Assembly (NCBI GenBank): GCA_900290255.1
Contig: OMOD01000190.1
Coordinates: forward strand, 1-54,748
DNA from: Candidatus Sulfotelmatobacter kueseliae
Lineage (GTDB): Bacteria; Acidobacteriota; Terriglobia; Terriglobales; Acidobacteriaceae
Direction: 5' to 3'
DNA: 54,748 nt
A program made the position numbers and the translations under genes. This document shows, in pieces, positions 1 through 8,209 of the stretch (within the stretch, counting starts at the first letter, position 1; every line of letters begins with the position of its first letter). The notes beneath the pieces were generated by a model. The model saw only the letters and a list, made by a program, of their open reading frames with translations. It was not told where the DNA came from and ran no database searches.

Positions 1-128
1 CTCACGGAGAGGAGCGGAGAAGTGTTTGTTCTTGACATCCTCTCTCATAGGATGAGTGTAATCAGGATGTTACGAAAGCAACCCAATATTGAGCGGTCTG
101 ACTGGAGTTTGCCGATGATCTTGGGGCG

Positions 129-134
129 TATACT
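129..134 (+). promoter_or_regulatory. -10 box for a leaderless start
   Basis: TATACT lies 6 nt upstream of the GTG at 141. No Shine-Dalgarno sequence fits between them, so the mRNA would begin at or next to the start codon. The same layout recurs before aroC, rsmB, selD and other genes here. No clear -35 box was seen. Confidence 0.45.
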
Positions 135-140
135 GTCGTC

Positions 141-394
141 GTGAAACGATGGCCCAAAAGAACGTGGCAGCACATCGCAACCGTCGTCGTTGTGTCGATG
201 CAGCTCATCGCACTCGTCATTATTATGTCGATCATTCTGTGGCCGGGCCAATTTGCCCACTGGTTATGGTCTCTGAGGCCACAGGAAGTGTGGCCGGCTC
301 TTTTTTTGTCGCAGTACTGCCTTTGCTGCTTTGGCTGCTCTCGAATCACTTTTCGAATGATGACATTCGGGAGGAACGGAAATGGAAAAAGTAG
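141..394 (+). pseudogene. Small two-helix membrane protein split by a frameshift
   Basis: From the GTG at 141 the frame encodes a basic start (MKRWPKR) and a strong hydrophobic helix (ATVVVVSMQLIALVIIMSI), then loses sense after about residue 55. One frame over, the sequence continues with a second helix (FFVAVLPLLLWLLS) and a charged tail (DDIREERKWKK), stopping at 394 and overlapping the next gene by 13 nt as in an operon. The switch falls at a run of seven T at 301-307. One extra T, or a -1 ribosomal slip on that run, would give a single two-helix protein of about 84 residues. It could be a real mutation, an assembly error or recoding. Function unknown. Confidence 0.45.
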
Positions 395-744
395 CCGGAA
401 TCGGAGGGTTGTTCTTCCGAGCTCATGATCCCAAAGCGTTGGGGAACTGGTACCTGCAACACCTGGGGATCGCGCTCACACCAACGAGCGAGGGCGGAGC
501 CGTTTGGCAGCAAGAGGCCGGACCGACCGTGTTCAGTCCCTTTCCCGAAAAGACTGGCTATTTCGGGGATCCTACCAAGGTCTGGATGGTGAACTTTCGA
601 GTGCATGACCTCGACAAAATGGTAGCCCAGCTGCGAACGGCAGGAATTGAGGTCAAAGAGCCGGAATCTTATCCCAACATTGGGCGCTTCGCTCGTCTGC
701 ATGACCCGGAGGGAAATCCCATCGAATTGTGGCAGTCTGCATAA
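382..744 (+). CDS. VOC (glyoxalase/dioxygenase fold) family protein
   Basis: This 120-residue protein has the single vicinal-oxygen-chelate layout: a first module opening VAGIGGLFFRAHDPKALGNWY and a second with VNFRVHDLDKMVAQLRTAGIEV. It ends in HDPEGNPIELWQ, the usual C-terminal metal-binding and substrate-edge motif with Glu before the end. Such proteins act as lyases, isomerases or dioxygenases on small molecules, or as antibiotic-binding proteins. The substrate cannot be read from the sequence. The start ATG lies inside the end of the preceding small membrane reading frame, which suggests a two-gene transcript driven from the -10 box near 129. Confidence 0.8.
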   Translation: MEKVAGIGGLFFRAHDPKALGNWYLQHLGIALTPTSEGGAVWQQEAGPTVFSPFPEKTGYFGDPTKVWMVNFRVHDLDKMVAQLRTAGIEVKEPESYPNIGRFARLHDPEGNPIELWQSA

Positions 745-932
745 TTCGGCGCTCCACATTAGGTGCTTTCCACGGGGACTCTTGGCGGATCACGAGCAAG
801 TCGGAAGTCAATTGACGAGAACAGCCGATAGCACTTAAAAGCCCCTGCCAAACATCTGCCTGACACCCCCGGGTCGTTACTCCGGGAGTGACAGCAGCGC
901 ACAACTGGTATAGAACAGGATCAGCCCGCACG

Positions 933-1631
933 ATGCTCGACTTCAACCGCTTCGAGATTCTCACGTTCGACTGCTACGGCACGCTGATTGACTGGGAGAA
1001 GGGAATTCTCTCGGCGCTCAACCGCATTCTCTCGGCGCATGGGAAGAAGAGTGACAAGGCCGAGTTGCTAAGACTCTACGGAGATTTTGAGCAGCGGGAG
1101 GAGGAAGGGCCGTTTCGCCCGTATCGGGCAGTTCTGGAGTCGGTGGCCGGCCAGTTCGGCGCCCAGTATGGATTTGCGGCAACGGCGGCGGAGATGCGAT
1201 CTTTGCCGGATTCTTTGCCGAACTGGAAGCCGTGGCCGGATACGGTGGCGGCGCTCCGCCGGCTCAAGACCCGCTTTCGCCTGGCGATTCTTTCCAACGT
1301 CGATGACGATCTGTTTGCCGCGACACGCCCGCAGCTCGGAGTCGAGTTTGATGAAGTGATCACAGCGCAGCAGGCGCAGGCGTATAAACCTTCCCTGAAG
1401 ATCTTCGAGCTGGCGTTAAGCCAAATGAAGACGCCGGCACACCGGGTACTGCACGTGGGACAGAGTGTTTATCACGATGTGGTTCCGGCTCAGGCGCTAG
1501 GCCTGGCGACGGTGTGGGTAAATCGTCCGTCGTCGCGGCCGGGAGTGGGAGCGGTCAAGGCCGCCGAGGCCAGGGCTGATCTGATCGTGACAAGTCTGGC
1601 GGAACTCGCGGCAGCCGCCGTGGAAAAGTAG
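933..1631 (+). CDS. Haloacid dehalogenase-like hydrolase (type II HAD)
   Basis: From ATG 933 the protein is 232 residues. It begins MLDFNRFEILTFDCYGTLID, which contains HAD motif I DxYGT with the nucleophilic aspartate D13. Motif II is the serine in LAILSNVDDD, the motif III lysine is in QAYKPSLKIF, and motif IV is HVGQSVYHDVVPA. The cap insertion after motif I matches type II 2-haloacid dehalogenases and related phosphatases. A longer in-frame start at 888 is possible, but the conserved fold begins at 933. A TATAGA sequence at 909-914 may serve as -10. Whether it removes halide or phosphate is not shown by the sequence. Confidence 0.85.
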   Translation: MLDFNRFEILTFDCYGTLIDWEKGILSALNRILSAHGKKSDKAELLRLYGDFEQREEEGPFRPYRAVLESVAGQFGAQYGFAATAAEMRSLPDSLPNWKPWPDTVAALRRLKTRFRLAILSNVDDDLFAATRPQLGVEFDEVITAQQAQAYKPSLKIFELALSQMKTPAHRVLHVGQSVYHDVVPAQALGLATVWVNRPSSRPGVGAVKAAEARADLIVTSLAELAAAAVEK

Positions 1632-1674
1632 AAAGCGGGCAGGTCTGCAGGCTGGTTGGGGAAATCGCGGAAAC

Positions 1675-2361
1675 TCAGAAATTTGCGGGAAGCTTGACGA
1701 TTCTCTTCTGAATGGCCCACATCACTAACTCGGCCTTGTTGTGAAGGCCGAGCTTCCGCATCAGATTGAACTTGTGGGCGTCGACGGTCTTGACGCTGAG
1801 TCCGAGAATGGCTGCCGCCGAGCGCACGGTCTTGCCCTCGGCCAGAAGCTCCAGGACCTGCCGCTCGCGAGCGGTAAGGACTCTTCGCGGAGGTTCGGGC
1901 AAGGGCGGTGAATCCAGGCCGGTTCGTGGCATCTCGCGCACGATGGCCTTCTCGCGGGAAGAGGCACGCCGGATCATCTCCACTAACTCCTGGGCGGAAG
2001 TCTGACGCGGAGCGGAGTTCGTGCCCTCGGCCGGCGATGGCGGAACGGCACCGTCGTCTTCGCGCGCGGTGAGAAACACCACCTTGCTCTGAGGAGACGC
2101 GCGCAGAATCAGCTGCTCGACCTGATCGGCGGCGAGACCGAAAACCCTGGTATCGGTGACGACCACCTCGGGCCGGTGCTCGAGGGCGATCTGCAGCGCT
2201 TCGGCCACGCTGGCGGCCTCGGCCACGACTTCCAAGTCGGGTTCGTCTTCGAGCAATCGCCGCAGGCCCTGGCGCAGCAAGACATGGTCGTGCGCCAGAA
2301 GGCAGCGGATCCTGCTCCTGGCCAGCGACTTTTCCCGCCAAATCTGCGCTTGAGGGTACAA
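1675..2361 (-). CDS. LuxR/NarL-type response regulator
   Basis: A two-domain regulator of 228 residues. The receiver domain (about 17-140) keeps a phosphoacceptor aspartate at D70 (EVVVTDTRV). Its second half is degenerate, with a Pro/Ser-rich stretch at 106-122 where alpha-4/beta-5 should be and no clear switch lysine. A C-terminal LuxR helix-turn-helix (about 160-228; LTARERQVLELLAEG, then LGLSVKTVDAHKFNLMRKLG) should bind DNA. The start is TTG at 2361, chosen because GAAGGAG (2374-2368) sits 6 nt upstream. No cognate histidine kinase is adjacent, so the signal and the regulon are unknown. Confidence 0.85.
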   Translation of the reverse strand: MYPQAQIWREKSLARSRIRCLLAHDHVLLRQGLRRLLEDEPDLEVVAEAASVAEALQIALEHRPEVVVTDTRVFGLAADQVEQLILRASPQSKVVFLTAREDDGAVPPSPAEGTNSAPRQTSAQELVEMIRRASSREKAIVREMPRTGLDSPPLPEPPRRVLTARERQVLELLAEGKTVRSAAAILGLSVKTVDAHKFNLMRKLGLHNKAELVMWAIQKRIVKLPANF

Positions 2362-2379
2362 AAGCTGCTCCTTCAGTTA

Positions 2380-2547
2380 GAACTGGTTTCACTGACGGTC
2401 CTGCGCGCGGCGAGTGCCAAGCCCCCAGGGGCTAAAGCCCACCGTTTATGCGGCCCTTGGCGGCCCCCTTCGGCTCGCTGCGCTCGCTCAGGGCAGGCTA
2501 GAAGCTGAAGCCGGGCCCTACCCAAAACCCATTTCTGAAACCAGTTC
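2380..2547. repeat. 168-bp element bounded by 12-bp inverted repeats
   Basis: GAACTGGTTTCA at 2380-2391 is matched exactly in inverted orientation by TGAAACCAGTTC at 2536-2547. Between them lies hairpin-rich sequence containing CCCCAGGGGCTAAAGCCC, which recurs inverted inside mtaB near 51970-51990, and a CGGCTCGCTGCGCTCG stretch. No target-site duplication is evident. The rest of the 2362-2838 intergenic region holds the upstream end of the LuxR gene, a GGGATGAC-type repeat fragment near 2740-2756 and the aroC promoter. Confidence 0.5.
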
Positions 2548-2823
2548 CCTGTACTTTCGGCCAGACGAATCTCGCGCGATGAGGCGCGGGCCGGATTCGA
2601 CCCGGACGAAGAGCGCCCAAAGATCAGGCCATTGTAACCCTTCCCGTGGCGTGGTGCGGGTCTTCACCTTTATTCGACTCGTGGGGGCATCTCGGCGGTG
2701 CGCGCCAGATCCCTCGGCCCGCCGGTGAAAGCGCGGGCCTTCGGGATGACGTCTTCACAGCGGCAAAATTCAAACTGAATCATCCCCCGGCTCCGGCTTG
2801 CTCCGATGACGGCGCGCATCGTT

Positions 2824-2829
2824 TACAAT
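2824..2829 (+). promoter_or_regulatory. -10 box close to the aroC start
   Basis: TACAAT is separated by 9 nt from the aroC ATG at 2839, leaving at most a few bases of leader. No Shine-Dalgarno sequence is present. A partial -35 (TTGCTC, 2798-2803) lies rather far upstream. Confidence 0.45.
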
Positions 2830-2838
2830 CTACCCTTC

Positions 2839-4011
2839 ATGCTGCGCTACTTCACCGCGGGAGAGTCGCATGGCGAAGCGCTGGTCGCTTTTCTTTCCGG
2901 CATGCCAGCCGGATTGAGAGTGGACCAGGCTTTCGTCGACCGCGAACTCTGGCGCCGCCAGCAAGGCTACGGCCGCGGCGGGCGCATGAAAATCGAGCGC
3001 GACACGGCCCACATTCTCTCCGGGGTACGGCAGGGGATTACGATCGGATCGCCCATTTCCCTGCTGCTGGAAAACAAGGACTGGAAGAATTGGCAAGAGT
3101 CGCTGCCGGTGGGCGAGGGCGATCCAGCCAAGCACAAGCGGGTGGCTTCTCCGCGTCCCGGGCACGCCGACCTTGCCGGGGCGCTGAAATACAACTTTCC
3201 GGAAGCGCGCTACGTGCTGGAACGGGCCTCGGCGCGGGAATCGGCGGCGCGGGTTGGGATGGGCGCGATTGCCAAGCTTTTCCTGCGCGAACTCGGCATG
3301 GACGTGCTCAGCCACGTGGTCACGGTCGGCAGCGTCACTTTGGCTGAGCTGGTCTCGTGGGAAAAGATCCGCGCTCTCCGAGACCGCGATGCGGTTCTGC
3401 TCAACTGCGCGGACCCGGAAATTGAGCAGCAGATGAAGGAAGAAGTGGACAAGGTTCTGAAGAGCGGCGATTCGCTGGGAGGAGTTTTCGAGGTGGTGGC
3501 GCACCAGGTTCCTCCGGGCCTGGGCACCTATGCACAGTGGGATGAACGGCTCGACGCCTTGCTCGCGGGCGCAGTGATGTCGCTGCAGGCCGTGAAGGCG
3601 GTCGAAATCGGCGCAGGAGTTGCGGCTGCATTCGCTACAGGCTCGACGGTGCATGATGAGATCGGGTATCGAGCGAAATCCGGTTTTACCGGCTTTTCCC
3701 GAACGCATAACAATGCCGGCGGAATCGAGGGGGGCGTTTCGAACGGGGAAGAAATCCGGGTGCGCGGTTACCTCAAGCCGATTTCGACGCTGCGCCGGCC
3801 GCTCGAGTCGGTTGATTTCTCGACCCGGGAACCGGTGAAGGCGGCCTATGAACGGTCGGATGTGTGCGTAGTTCCCGCCGCCGGGGTTGCGGCCGAGGCG
3901 ATGGTTGCGCTGACTTTGGCGCGCTGCGCGCTGGAAAAGTTCGGCGGCGATTCCATGGCCGAGACGCTTAGAAATTTTCGCGGCTATGCGGAGCAGTTGA
4001 AAAATTACTGA
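2839..4011 (+). CDS. aroC: Chorismate synthase
   Basis: This enzyme converts 5-enolpyruvylshikimate-3-phosphate to chorismate, the last step of the shikimate pathway, using reduced FMN in the cytoplasm. The 390-residue product starts LRYFTAGESHGEALVAF, the family N-terminus. It carries the signatures ERASARESAARVGMGA and HNNAGGIEGGVSNGEE and ends at normal family length. An upstream in-frame ATG at 2806 would add 11 residues unlike the family, so 2839 is preferred. The gene is followed 14 nt later by def. No other shikimate genes are nearby. Confidence 0.97.
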   Translation: MLRYFTAGESHGEALVAFLSGMPAGLRVDQAFVDRELWRRQQGYGRGGRMKIERDTAHILSGVRQGITIGSPISLLLENKDWKNWQESLPVGEGDPAKHKRVASPRPGHADLAGALKYNFPEARYVLERASARESAARVGMGAIAKLFLRELGMDVLSHVVTVGSVTLAELVSWEKIRALRDRDAVLLNCADPEIEQQMKEEVDKVLKSGDSLGGVFEVVAHQVPPGLGTYAQWDERLDALLAGAVMSLQAVKAVEIGAGVAAAFATGSTVHDEIGYRAKSGFTGFSRTHNNAGGIEGGVSNGEEIRVRGYLKPISTLRRPLESVDFSTREPVKAAYERSDVCVVPAAGVAAEAMVALTLARCALEKFGGDSMAETLRNFRGYAEQLKNY

Positions 4012-4025
4012 CGATCTAAATTCTG

Positions 4026-4535
4026 ATGATCTATCCCATCGTAAAGTACGGCAATCCTGTTCTTGAGAAACCCGCCGAGACGGTAACGGTTTTCGATGAA
4101 GAATTGCAGAAACTCATTAACGACATGTTCGAGTCGATGTGGGCGGCGCAAGGGGTTGGCCTGGCGGCGCCGCAAATCGGCATCGGGCGGCGCATTGCCG
4201 TCATCGACGTCACGTTCAAAGAAGATCCCAAGGCGAAGCTGGTGCTGATCAACCCGGAAATCATTCACAGCGAAGGCCGCCACACGCAAAGCGAAGGATG
4301 CCTGAGCATCCCCGATTTCCGCGAGAATGTGACCCGGCCGAACCAAGTCACGGTGCGCGCCCAGGACGTTCACGGCAGGGTCTTCGAAAAGACCGGAGAC
4401 GAGCTGGTGGCGCGCGCCCTGCTGCACGAAACCGATCATCTGAACGGCAAGCTGTACATGAGTCATCTCAGCGCGCTCAAGCGCGATCTGATGAAACGCA
4501 GGATCCGCAAGCTGATGAAAGCGGGAGAATGGTAG
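4026..4535 (+). CDS. def: Peptide deformylase
   Basis: Removes the formyl group from the N-terminal formylmethionine of new proteins. All three metal-site motifs are visible in 169 residues: GVGLAAPQ (43-50), EGCLS (90-94, metal ligand C92) and HETDH (134-138, two His ligands and catalytic Glu). Length is normal, with a basic C-terminal tail (KRRIRKLMKAGEW). It lies 14 nt after aroC and upstream of fmt, the enzyme that adds the formyl group. The def-fmt gap of 133 nt is largely filled by an inverted-arm repeat. Confidence 0.97.
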   Translation: MIYPIVKYGNPVLEKPAETVTVFDEELQKLINDMFESMWAAQGVGLAAPQIGIGRRIAVIDVTFKEDPKAKLVLINPEIIHSEGRHTQSEGCLSIPDFRENVTRPNQVTVRAQDVHGRVFEKTGDELVARALLHETDHLNGKLYMSHLSALKRDLMKRRIRKLMKAGEW

Positions 4536-4566
4536 GGATTCGGTCGTATAGAGATCACAATCAACG

Positions 4567-4666
4567 GATCAGGTGTTGGGTGTCAGGTCGTAGGTGTTAG
4601 GACCGCAGACCCGAGTGTAGCGCCCCTGGCCCTTAAGGCCCGAGACCCAACACCTAAGACCTGATG
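4567..4666. repeat. Inverted-arm word repeat between def and fmt
   Basis: The left arm (4567-4602) reiterates GGTGTTGGGTGTCAGGT and TAGGTGTTAGG. The right arm (4642-4666) carries the complementary words ACCCAACACCTAAGACC and ends 2 nt before the fmt ATG. The arms could fold into a long imperfect hairpin around a core with its own short palindrome (CCTTAAGG near 4631-4638). In RNA this would lie across the def-fmt junction. Confidence 0.6.
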
Positions 4667-4668
4667 CA

Positions 4669-5607
4669 ATGACTCAAGCCCTCAGCCTCGTGTTCTGCGG
4701 CACTCCCCAATTTGCGGTGACGACGCTGGAAAAGCTGGTCGCGGCGGGATTCGGGGTGCGTCTGGTGGTGACTCAGCCGGACCGTCCGAAAGGACGCGGA
4801 CTGGAGCTGGTTGCTTCGCCGGTTAAACAGTCGGCGTTGAAGCTCGGCCTTCCGATCAGCCAGCCGGAGCGTATCAAAACCAACGACGAATTCCGCGCGC
4901 AGCTTGGCGGCCTCAAACCAGATGGGATCGTGGTTGTCGGCTACGGACGCCTGATTCCGCAGTGGATGCTCGATCTGCCCGGGCTCGGCAACATCAACCT
5001 GCATGCGTCATTGCTGCCCAAGTATCGCGGGGCGGCTCCGATTCAGTGGGCCATCGCGCAAGGGGAGACGGTGACGGGGGTCACGACGATGCGGCTTGAT
5101 GCCGGACTCGATACCGGCGACATCCTGCTGCAGAAAGAAGTTGCCATCACCACCGAAGACACGGCCGAGACTCTGGCGCCGCGCCTGGCCGCGATCGGCG
5201 CGGATCTGATGGTCGAGACGCTGCGCGGGCTGCAGGCGGGTGCGATTCGGCCGCGGGCGCAGGACAATTCGCAGGCGAGCCTGGCGCCGATTCTGCAGAA
5301 AGAGGACGGCTTGATCGATTTCTCGCGCTCGGCTGCCGAAATTTTCAATCGCGTGCGGGGCTTTCAACCGTGGCCCGGCGCGCACACCAGATTTCGCGGC
5401 AAGGGTCTGGAGATTCTGTGGGCTCGACCCGCGAGCGAGGTCATGCCTGCCGCCGAACTCCGAGTCCAAGCCGATCGGCTGCTGGTGGGCTGCGGACAAG
5501 GAAGTTCGCTCGAATTGCTGGAGTTGCAACTGGAAGGAAAGAAGCGCACGCCGGCGCGGGATTTCATTCACGGGTACCGGCTGCAGGCAGGGGAAAAGCT
5601 GGGTTAG
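4669..5607 (+). CDS. fmt: Methionyl-tRNA formyltransferase
   Basis: Transfers a formyl group from 10-formyltetrahydrofolate to initiator Met-tRNA. The 312-residue protein has an N-terminal formyltransferase domain with NINLHASLLPKYRGAAP (catalytic N110 and H112) and LDAGLDTGD (catalytic Asp of LDTGD). The C-terminal tRNA-binding domain runs from about residue 210 (FNRVRGFQPWPGAHT). It pairs functionally with def upstream. No Shine-Dalgarno is visible before ATG 4669, because the bases just upstream belong to the right arm of a repeat. Translation could therefore depend on whether that hairpin forms, which is inference. Confidence 0.96.
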   Translation: MTQALSLVFCGTPQFAVTTLEKLVAAGFGVRLVVTQPDRPKGRGLELVASPVKQSALKLGLPISQPERIKTNDEFRAQLGGLKPDGIVVVGYGRLIPQWMLDLPGLGNINLHASLLPKYRGAAPIQWAIAQGETVTGVTTMRLDAGLDTGDILLQKEVAITTEDTAETLAPRLAAIGADLMVETLRGLQAGAIRPRAQDNSQASLAPILQKEDGLIDFSRSAAEIFNRVRGFQPWPGAHTRFRGKGLEILWARPASEVMPAAELRVQADRLLVGCGQGSSLELLELQLEGKKRTPARDFIHGYRLQAGEKLG

Positions 5608-5626
5608 GATTCGCGCAGGGGTTAAA

Positions 5627-5735
5627 GAGGCTGCGGAAAAAGTCCGCCATCGATCGGGGAGTGACCACCGGGGCTGAAGCCCGCATTGATTTCAAACCGC
5701 TTACGCGGCGCTGAAGCGCCGCTCTTCCACGGCGG
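5627..5735. repeat. Cluster of dispersed hairpin repeats after fmt
   Basis: AGGCTGCGGAAAAA (5628-5641) recurs at 54690-54704 and in variant form at 50470-50483. It is followed by GGGGCTGAAGCCC and GCGGCGCTGAAGCGCCGC palindromes. The rest of the 343-nt fmt-rsmB gap (to 5950) shows no gene. Its last bases hold the rsmB -10 box. Confidence 0.6.
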
Positions 5736-5936
5736 CGCACGCATTCGCGATTCGTTCCGCAGCCTGTGAAGCCGGGACCTTTTGCGGGCCCACCTTGCGG
5801 ACAGCCTTGGCAAGGCTCCGTGTATCGGACAGAGGCAATATTTTGGCCCTGCTTCCCCACCGCCCTCGTTTTGCCCGGCCCGCGAATCTCCGTGTGCTCA
5901 GTGGTTAAGTTCTTCTTCCCTGCGCCCGCAAGAGCC

Positions 5937-5942
5937 TACAAT
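5937..5942 (+). promoter_or_regulatory. -10 box close to the rsmB start
   Basis: TACAAT lies 8 nt before the ATG at 5951, with no Shine-Dalgarno between. This is the same spacing class as aroC and the PASTA gene, which suggests a leaderless or near-leaderless mRNA. Confidence 0.45.
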
Positions 5943-5950
5943 CTGGGTCG

Positions 5951-7312
5951 ATGCCCGTCTCTCTCGCGCGCGCGGCTGCTTTCGACATTCTGCTCCGCGT
6001 CGAGCGCGAGTCTTCCTACACCTCCGAGTTGCTGCATTCCGCGGCATACGCGCCGCTATCGGGTCCCGACCACGCACTCGCGACCGAACTGGTGATGGGC
6101 GTTCTCCGCTGGCGTTCGCGGCTCGATGACGAGATCGCCGGCGCCTCGTCGCAGCCCTTGGCGAAGCTCGACCTCGAGATTCTCATCGCCTTGCGGTTGG
6201 CGGTTTACCAGTTGCGCTGGCTGGATCGGATTCCGCAACGGGCGGCGCTCTATGAGAGCGTCGAACTGGTGAAGCGCGCGCACAAGCGGTCGGCGGCCGG
6301 GTTTGTGAACGCGGTGCTGCGCAAGCTGTCTGCGGAGCCACAGAAGCATGAGATTCTTGCCGACGGCGAAAATGATTCACCGGAGACACTCGCCCGCTGG
6401 TTCGCACATCCGCGGTGGATGGTGGAGCACTGGGTGCGCGAGTACGGACTCACGGCCGCGCGGGAGATTTGCCGGCACAACCAATCCGTTCCCACGACGA
6501 CCATACGACTGCGCACGCCTACGGCAGAGGAAGGTCTGCGGCGGGAGGGAATCGCGCTCGTGGCCGGAGGCCTGCTGGCATCGGCGCGCCGGGTCGCCAC
6601 GGGAGCCATCCGCGAGACCCAGGCCTTCCGCAGAGGTGAAGTTGTCATTCAGGATGAGGGCTCGCAACTGGTAGCGGCTCTGGTGGGGCGTGTTCCGTCC
6701 GGGGGAGAGTCGAGAATTCTCGACTGCTGCGCCGCGCCCGGGGGCAAGACACTGGCTATCGCGGACCGTAATCCTGGGGTAATGATCACCGCGGTGGAAC
6801 TTCATCCCCATCGCGCGCGGCTGCTGCGAAAGCTGCTGCAGGCATCGCAGGCGGGCGAGCGAATTCAGGTGGTGGTGGGAGACGCACGGAATCTCCCAAC
6901 TTCCGCCGGCTTCGGTCGCGTTCTGGCGGACGTGCCGTGCTCGGGGACCGGCACGCTGGCGCGCAACCCTGAGATCAAGTGGCGGCTGGGAGCTGACAGC
7001 CTGGCTGAGTTGCAGGCGCGGCAGAGTGAGATTCTGCGGTCCGCGCTCGGCCTGGTTGCTCGCGGCGGGCGGCTGGTGTACTCCACTTGCTCACTGGAAA
7101 AAGAAGAGAATGAAGATGTGGTCGAGCAAGCATTGGCGGAGGAAAATTCATTCCGCCTGCTGGATTGCCGCGCCGAGCTCGAGCGCCTGCGAGCGGATGG
7201 AGAACTCACCTGGGCCGATGTTGGCTCGCTCGCGCGCGGGCCGTATCTGCGGACAATTCCGGGGTTACATCCGTGCGATGGATTCTTCGCGGCGATCCTG
7301 GAAAGAGACTAG
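5951..7312 (+). CDS. rsmB: 16S rRNA (cytosine-967-C5) methyltransferase
   Basis: Methylates C967 of 16S rRNA with S-adenosylmethionine. The 453-residue protein has a NusB-like N-terminal RNA-binding domain (about 1-145) and a Fmu/NOL1-type methyltransferase domain. The SAM loop is LDCCAAPGGKT. The two active-site cysteines are C330 in LADVPCSGTG and C380 in YSTCSLEKEENE, close to their positions in the E. coli enzyme. Having both domains separates RsmB from other m5C methyltransferases. It follows def-fmt as in many bacteria but has its own promoter-like box. Confidence 0.94.
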   Translation: MPVSLARAAAFDILLRVERESSYTSELLHSAAYAPLSGPDHALATELVMGVLRWRSRLDDEIAGASSQPLAKLDLEILIALRLAVYQLRWLDRIPQRAALYESVELVKRAHKRSAAGFVNAVLRKLSAEPQKHEILADGENDSPETLARWFAHPRWMVEHWVREYGLTAAREICRHNQSVPTTTIRLRTPTAEEGLRREGIALVAGGLLASARRVATGAIRETQAFRRGEVVIQDEGSQLVAALVGRVPSGGESRILDCCAAPGGKTLAIADRNPGVMITAVELHPHRARLLRKLLQASQAGERIQVVVGDARNLPTSAGFGRVLADVPCSGTGTLARNPEIKWRLGADSLAELQARQSEILRSALGLVARGGRLVYSTCSLEKEENEDVVEQALAEENSFRLLDCRAELERLRADGELTWADVGSLARGPYLRTIPGLHPCDGFFAAILERD

Positions 7313-7368
7313 AGCTGGTCCTTCAAATCCAGGTCAATGAGTGTAATGGGGATTTTACGTAAGCCATG

Positions 7369-8079
7369 TCAGCGGAACTTCAGGAGCTGCGCCAGCGTTC
7401 GACTGGCGTTCTCCTTTGTTGCTTGATCGGTCGTCTTCTCCCGCATTTCTAGTACGTATCGAACTGCGGTGTTCACGGTGGTTACAGGCGGAGTTTGAGT
7501 ACCTTTGATCAGCCAAACGCGTGAACCTGTGGGCCTCTTCTCGACCAAAGTCTTTCCATCGGGACCATACATCATCAGATAGGAAGGAGCAGTGACGAGA
7601 GTGTATGAGAACGCAGTCTTGACGTAGCCGGTATTTTCAGGAGGAGGCGGAGTATAGCGGAGCTTAGCGTCAATGCTCCCAGCGTCCCAATACCCAACTA
7701 CGATTTCTTTGGTGTTTCCATCAGAGCGCCCCTCATAGGCGGGACCCCACTCATTGCACACGACAAGAATCTTCTCGTTTGCCGGAAACGGCCTTGGTTC
7801 AGTGAAGAAGCCACCGGCAATGCGCCAGCCGTCTGGTGTTAAAAGCTGACCTTGTGTGGCCATGCGCCATATTTCGTCGACGACCCCTTCTGGCGTCCTC
7901 CCCTCAATACGCTCCTTAGGTGGCTGTGGTTTGGGGATGTTGGACAGCTCATCCCCCGAAGTTCTTACAAAGCGTCTGATTCGCCCCAACCAACGCTCAG
8001 GAGCGTAAGCCGACCAGAGCAGCACGCAGGCTACAACAAGGGAAACGAGACAAACCCCGCGTTTGAGGCGCAATCTCAT
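7369..8079 (-). CDS. Membrane-anchored or exported protein of unknown function
   Basis: Not recognised. The 236-residue product starts with a basic stretch and one hydrophobic helix (VCLVSLVVACVLLWSAYA), then is soluble and presumably extracytoplasmic. It contains a Pro-rich stretch near residue 50 (IPKPQPPKERIEGRTPEG) and a C-terminal region ending TKENASRTLAQLLKF. No catalytic motif is apparent. It is convergent with rsmB (56 nt between stops). Codon use does not look foreign. The 130-nt gap to the PASTA gene shows nothing recognisable. Confidence 0.6.
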   Translation of the reverse strand: MRLRLKRGVCLVSLVVACVLLWSAYAPERWLGRIRRFVRTSGDELSNIPKPQPPKERIEGRTPEGVVDEIWRMATQGQLLTPDGWRIAGGFFTEPRPFPANEKILVVCNEWGPAYEGRSDGNTKEIVVGYWDAGSIDAKLRYTPPPPENTGYVKTAFSYTLVTAPSYLMMYGPDGKTLVEKRPTGSRVWLIKGTQTPPVTTVNTAVRYVLEMREKTTDQATKENASRTLAQLLKFR

Positions 8080-8209
8080 GCCTTACGGTGAGAACAATCG
8101 TAACACTCGGAAGGCAACATGCATTCACAATTGACGTGACCAGGCAATAGCGCTCATTGACTGTCCCTTCCGTCGTCATCAGCCGAATCCGAGGAGGAAA
8201 ACCCTCTCC

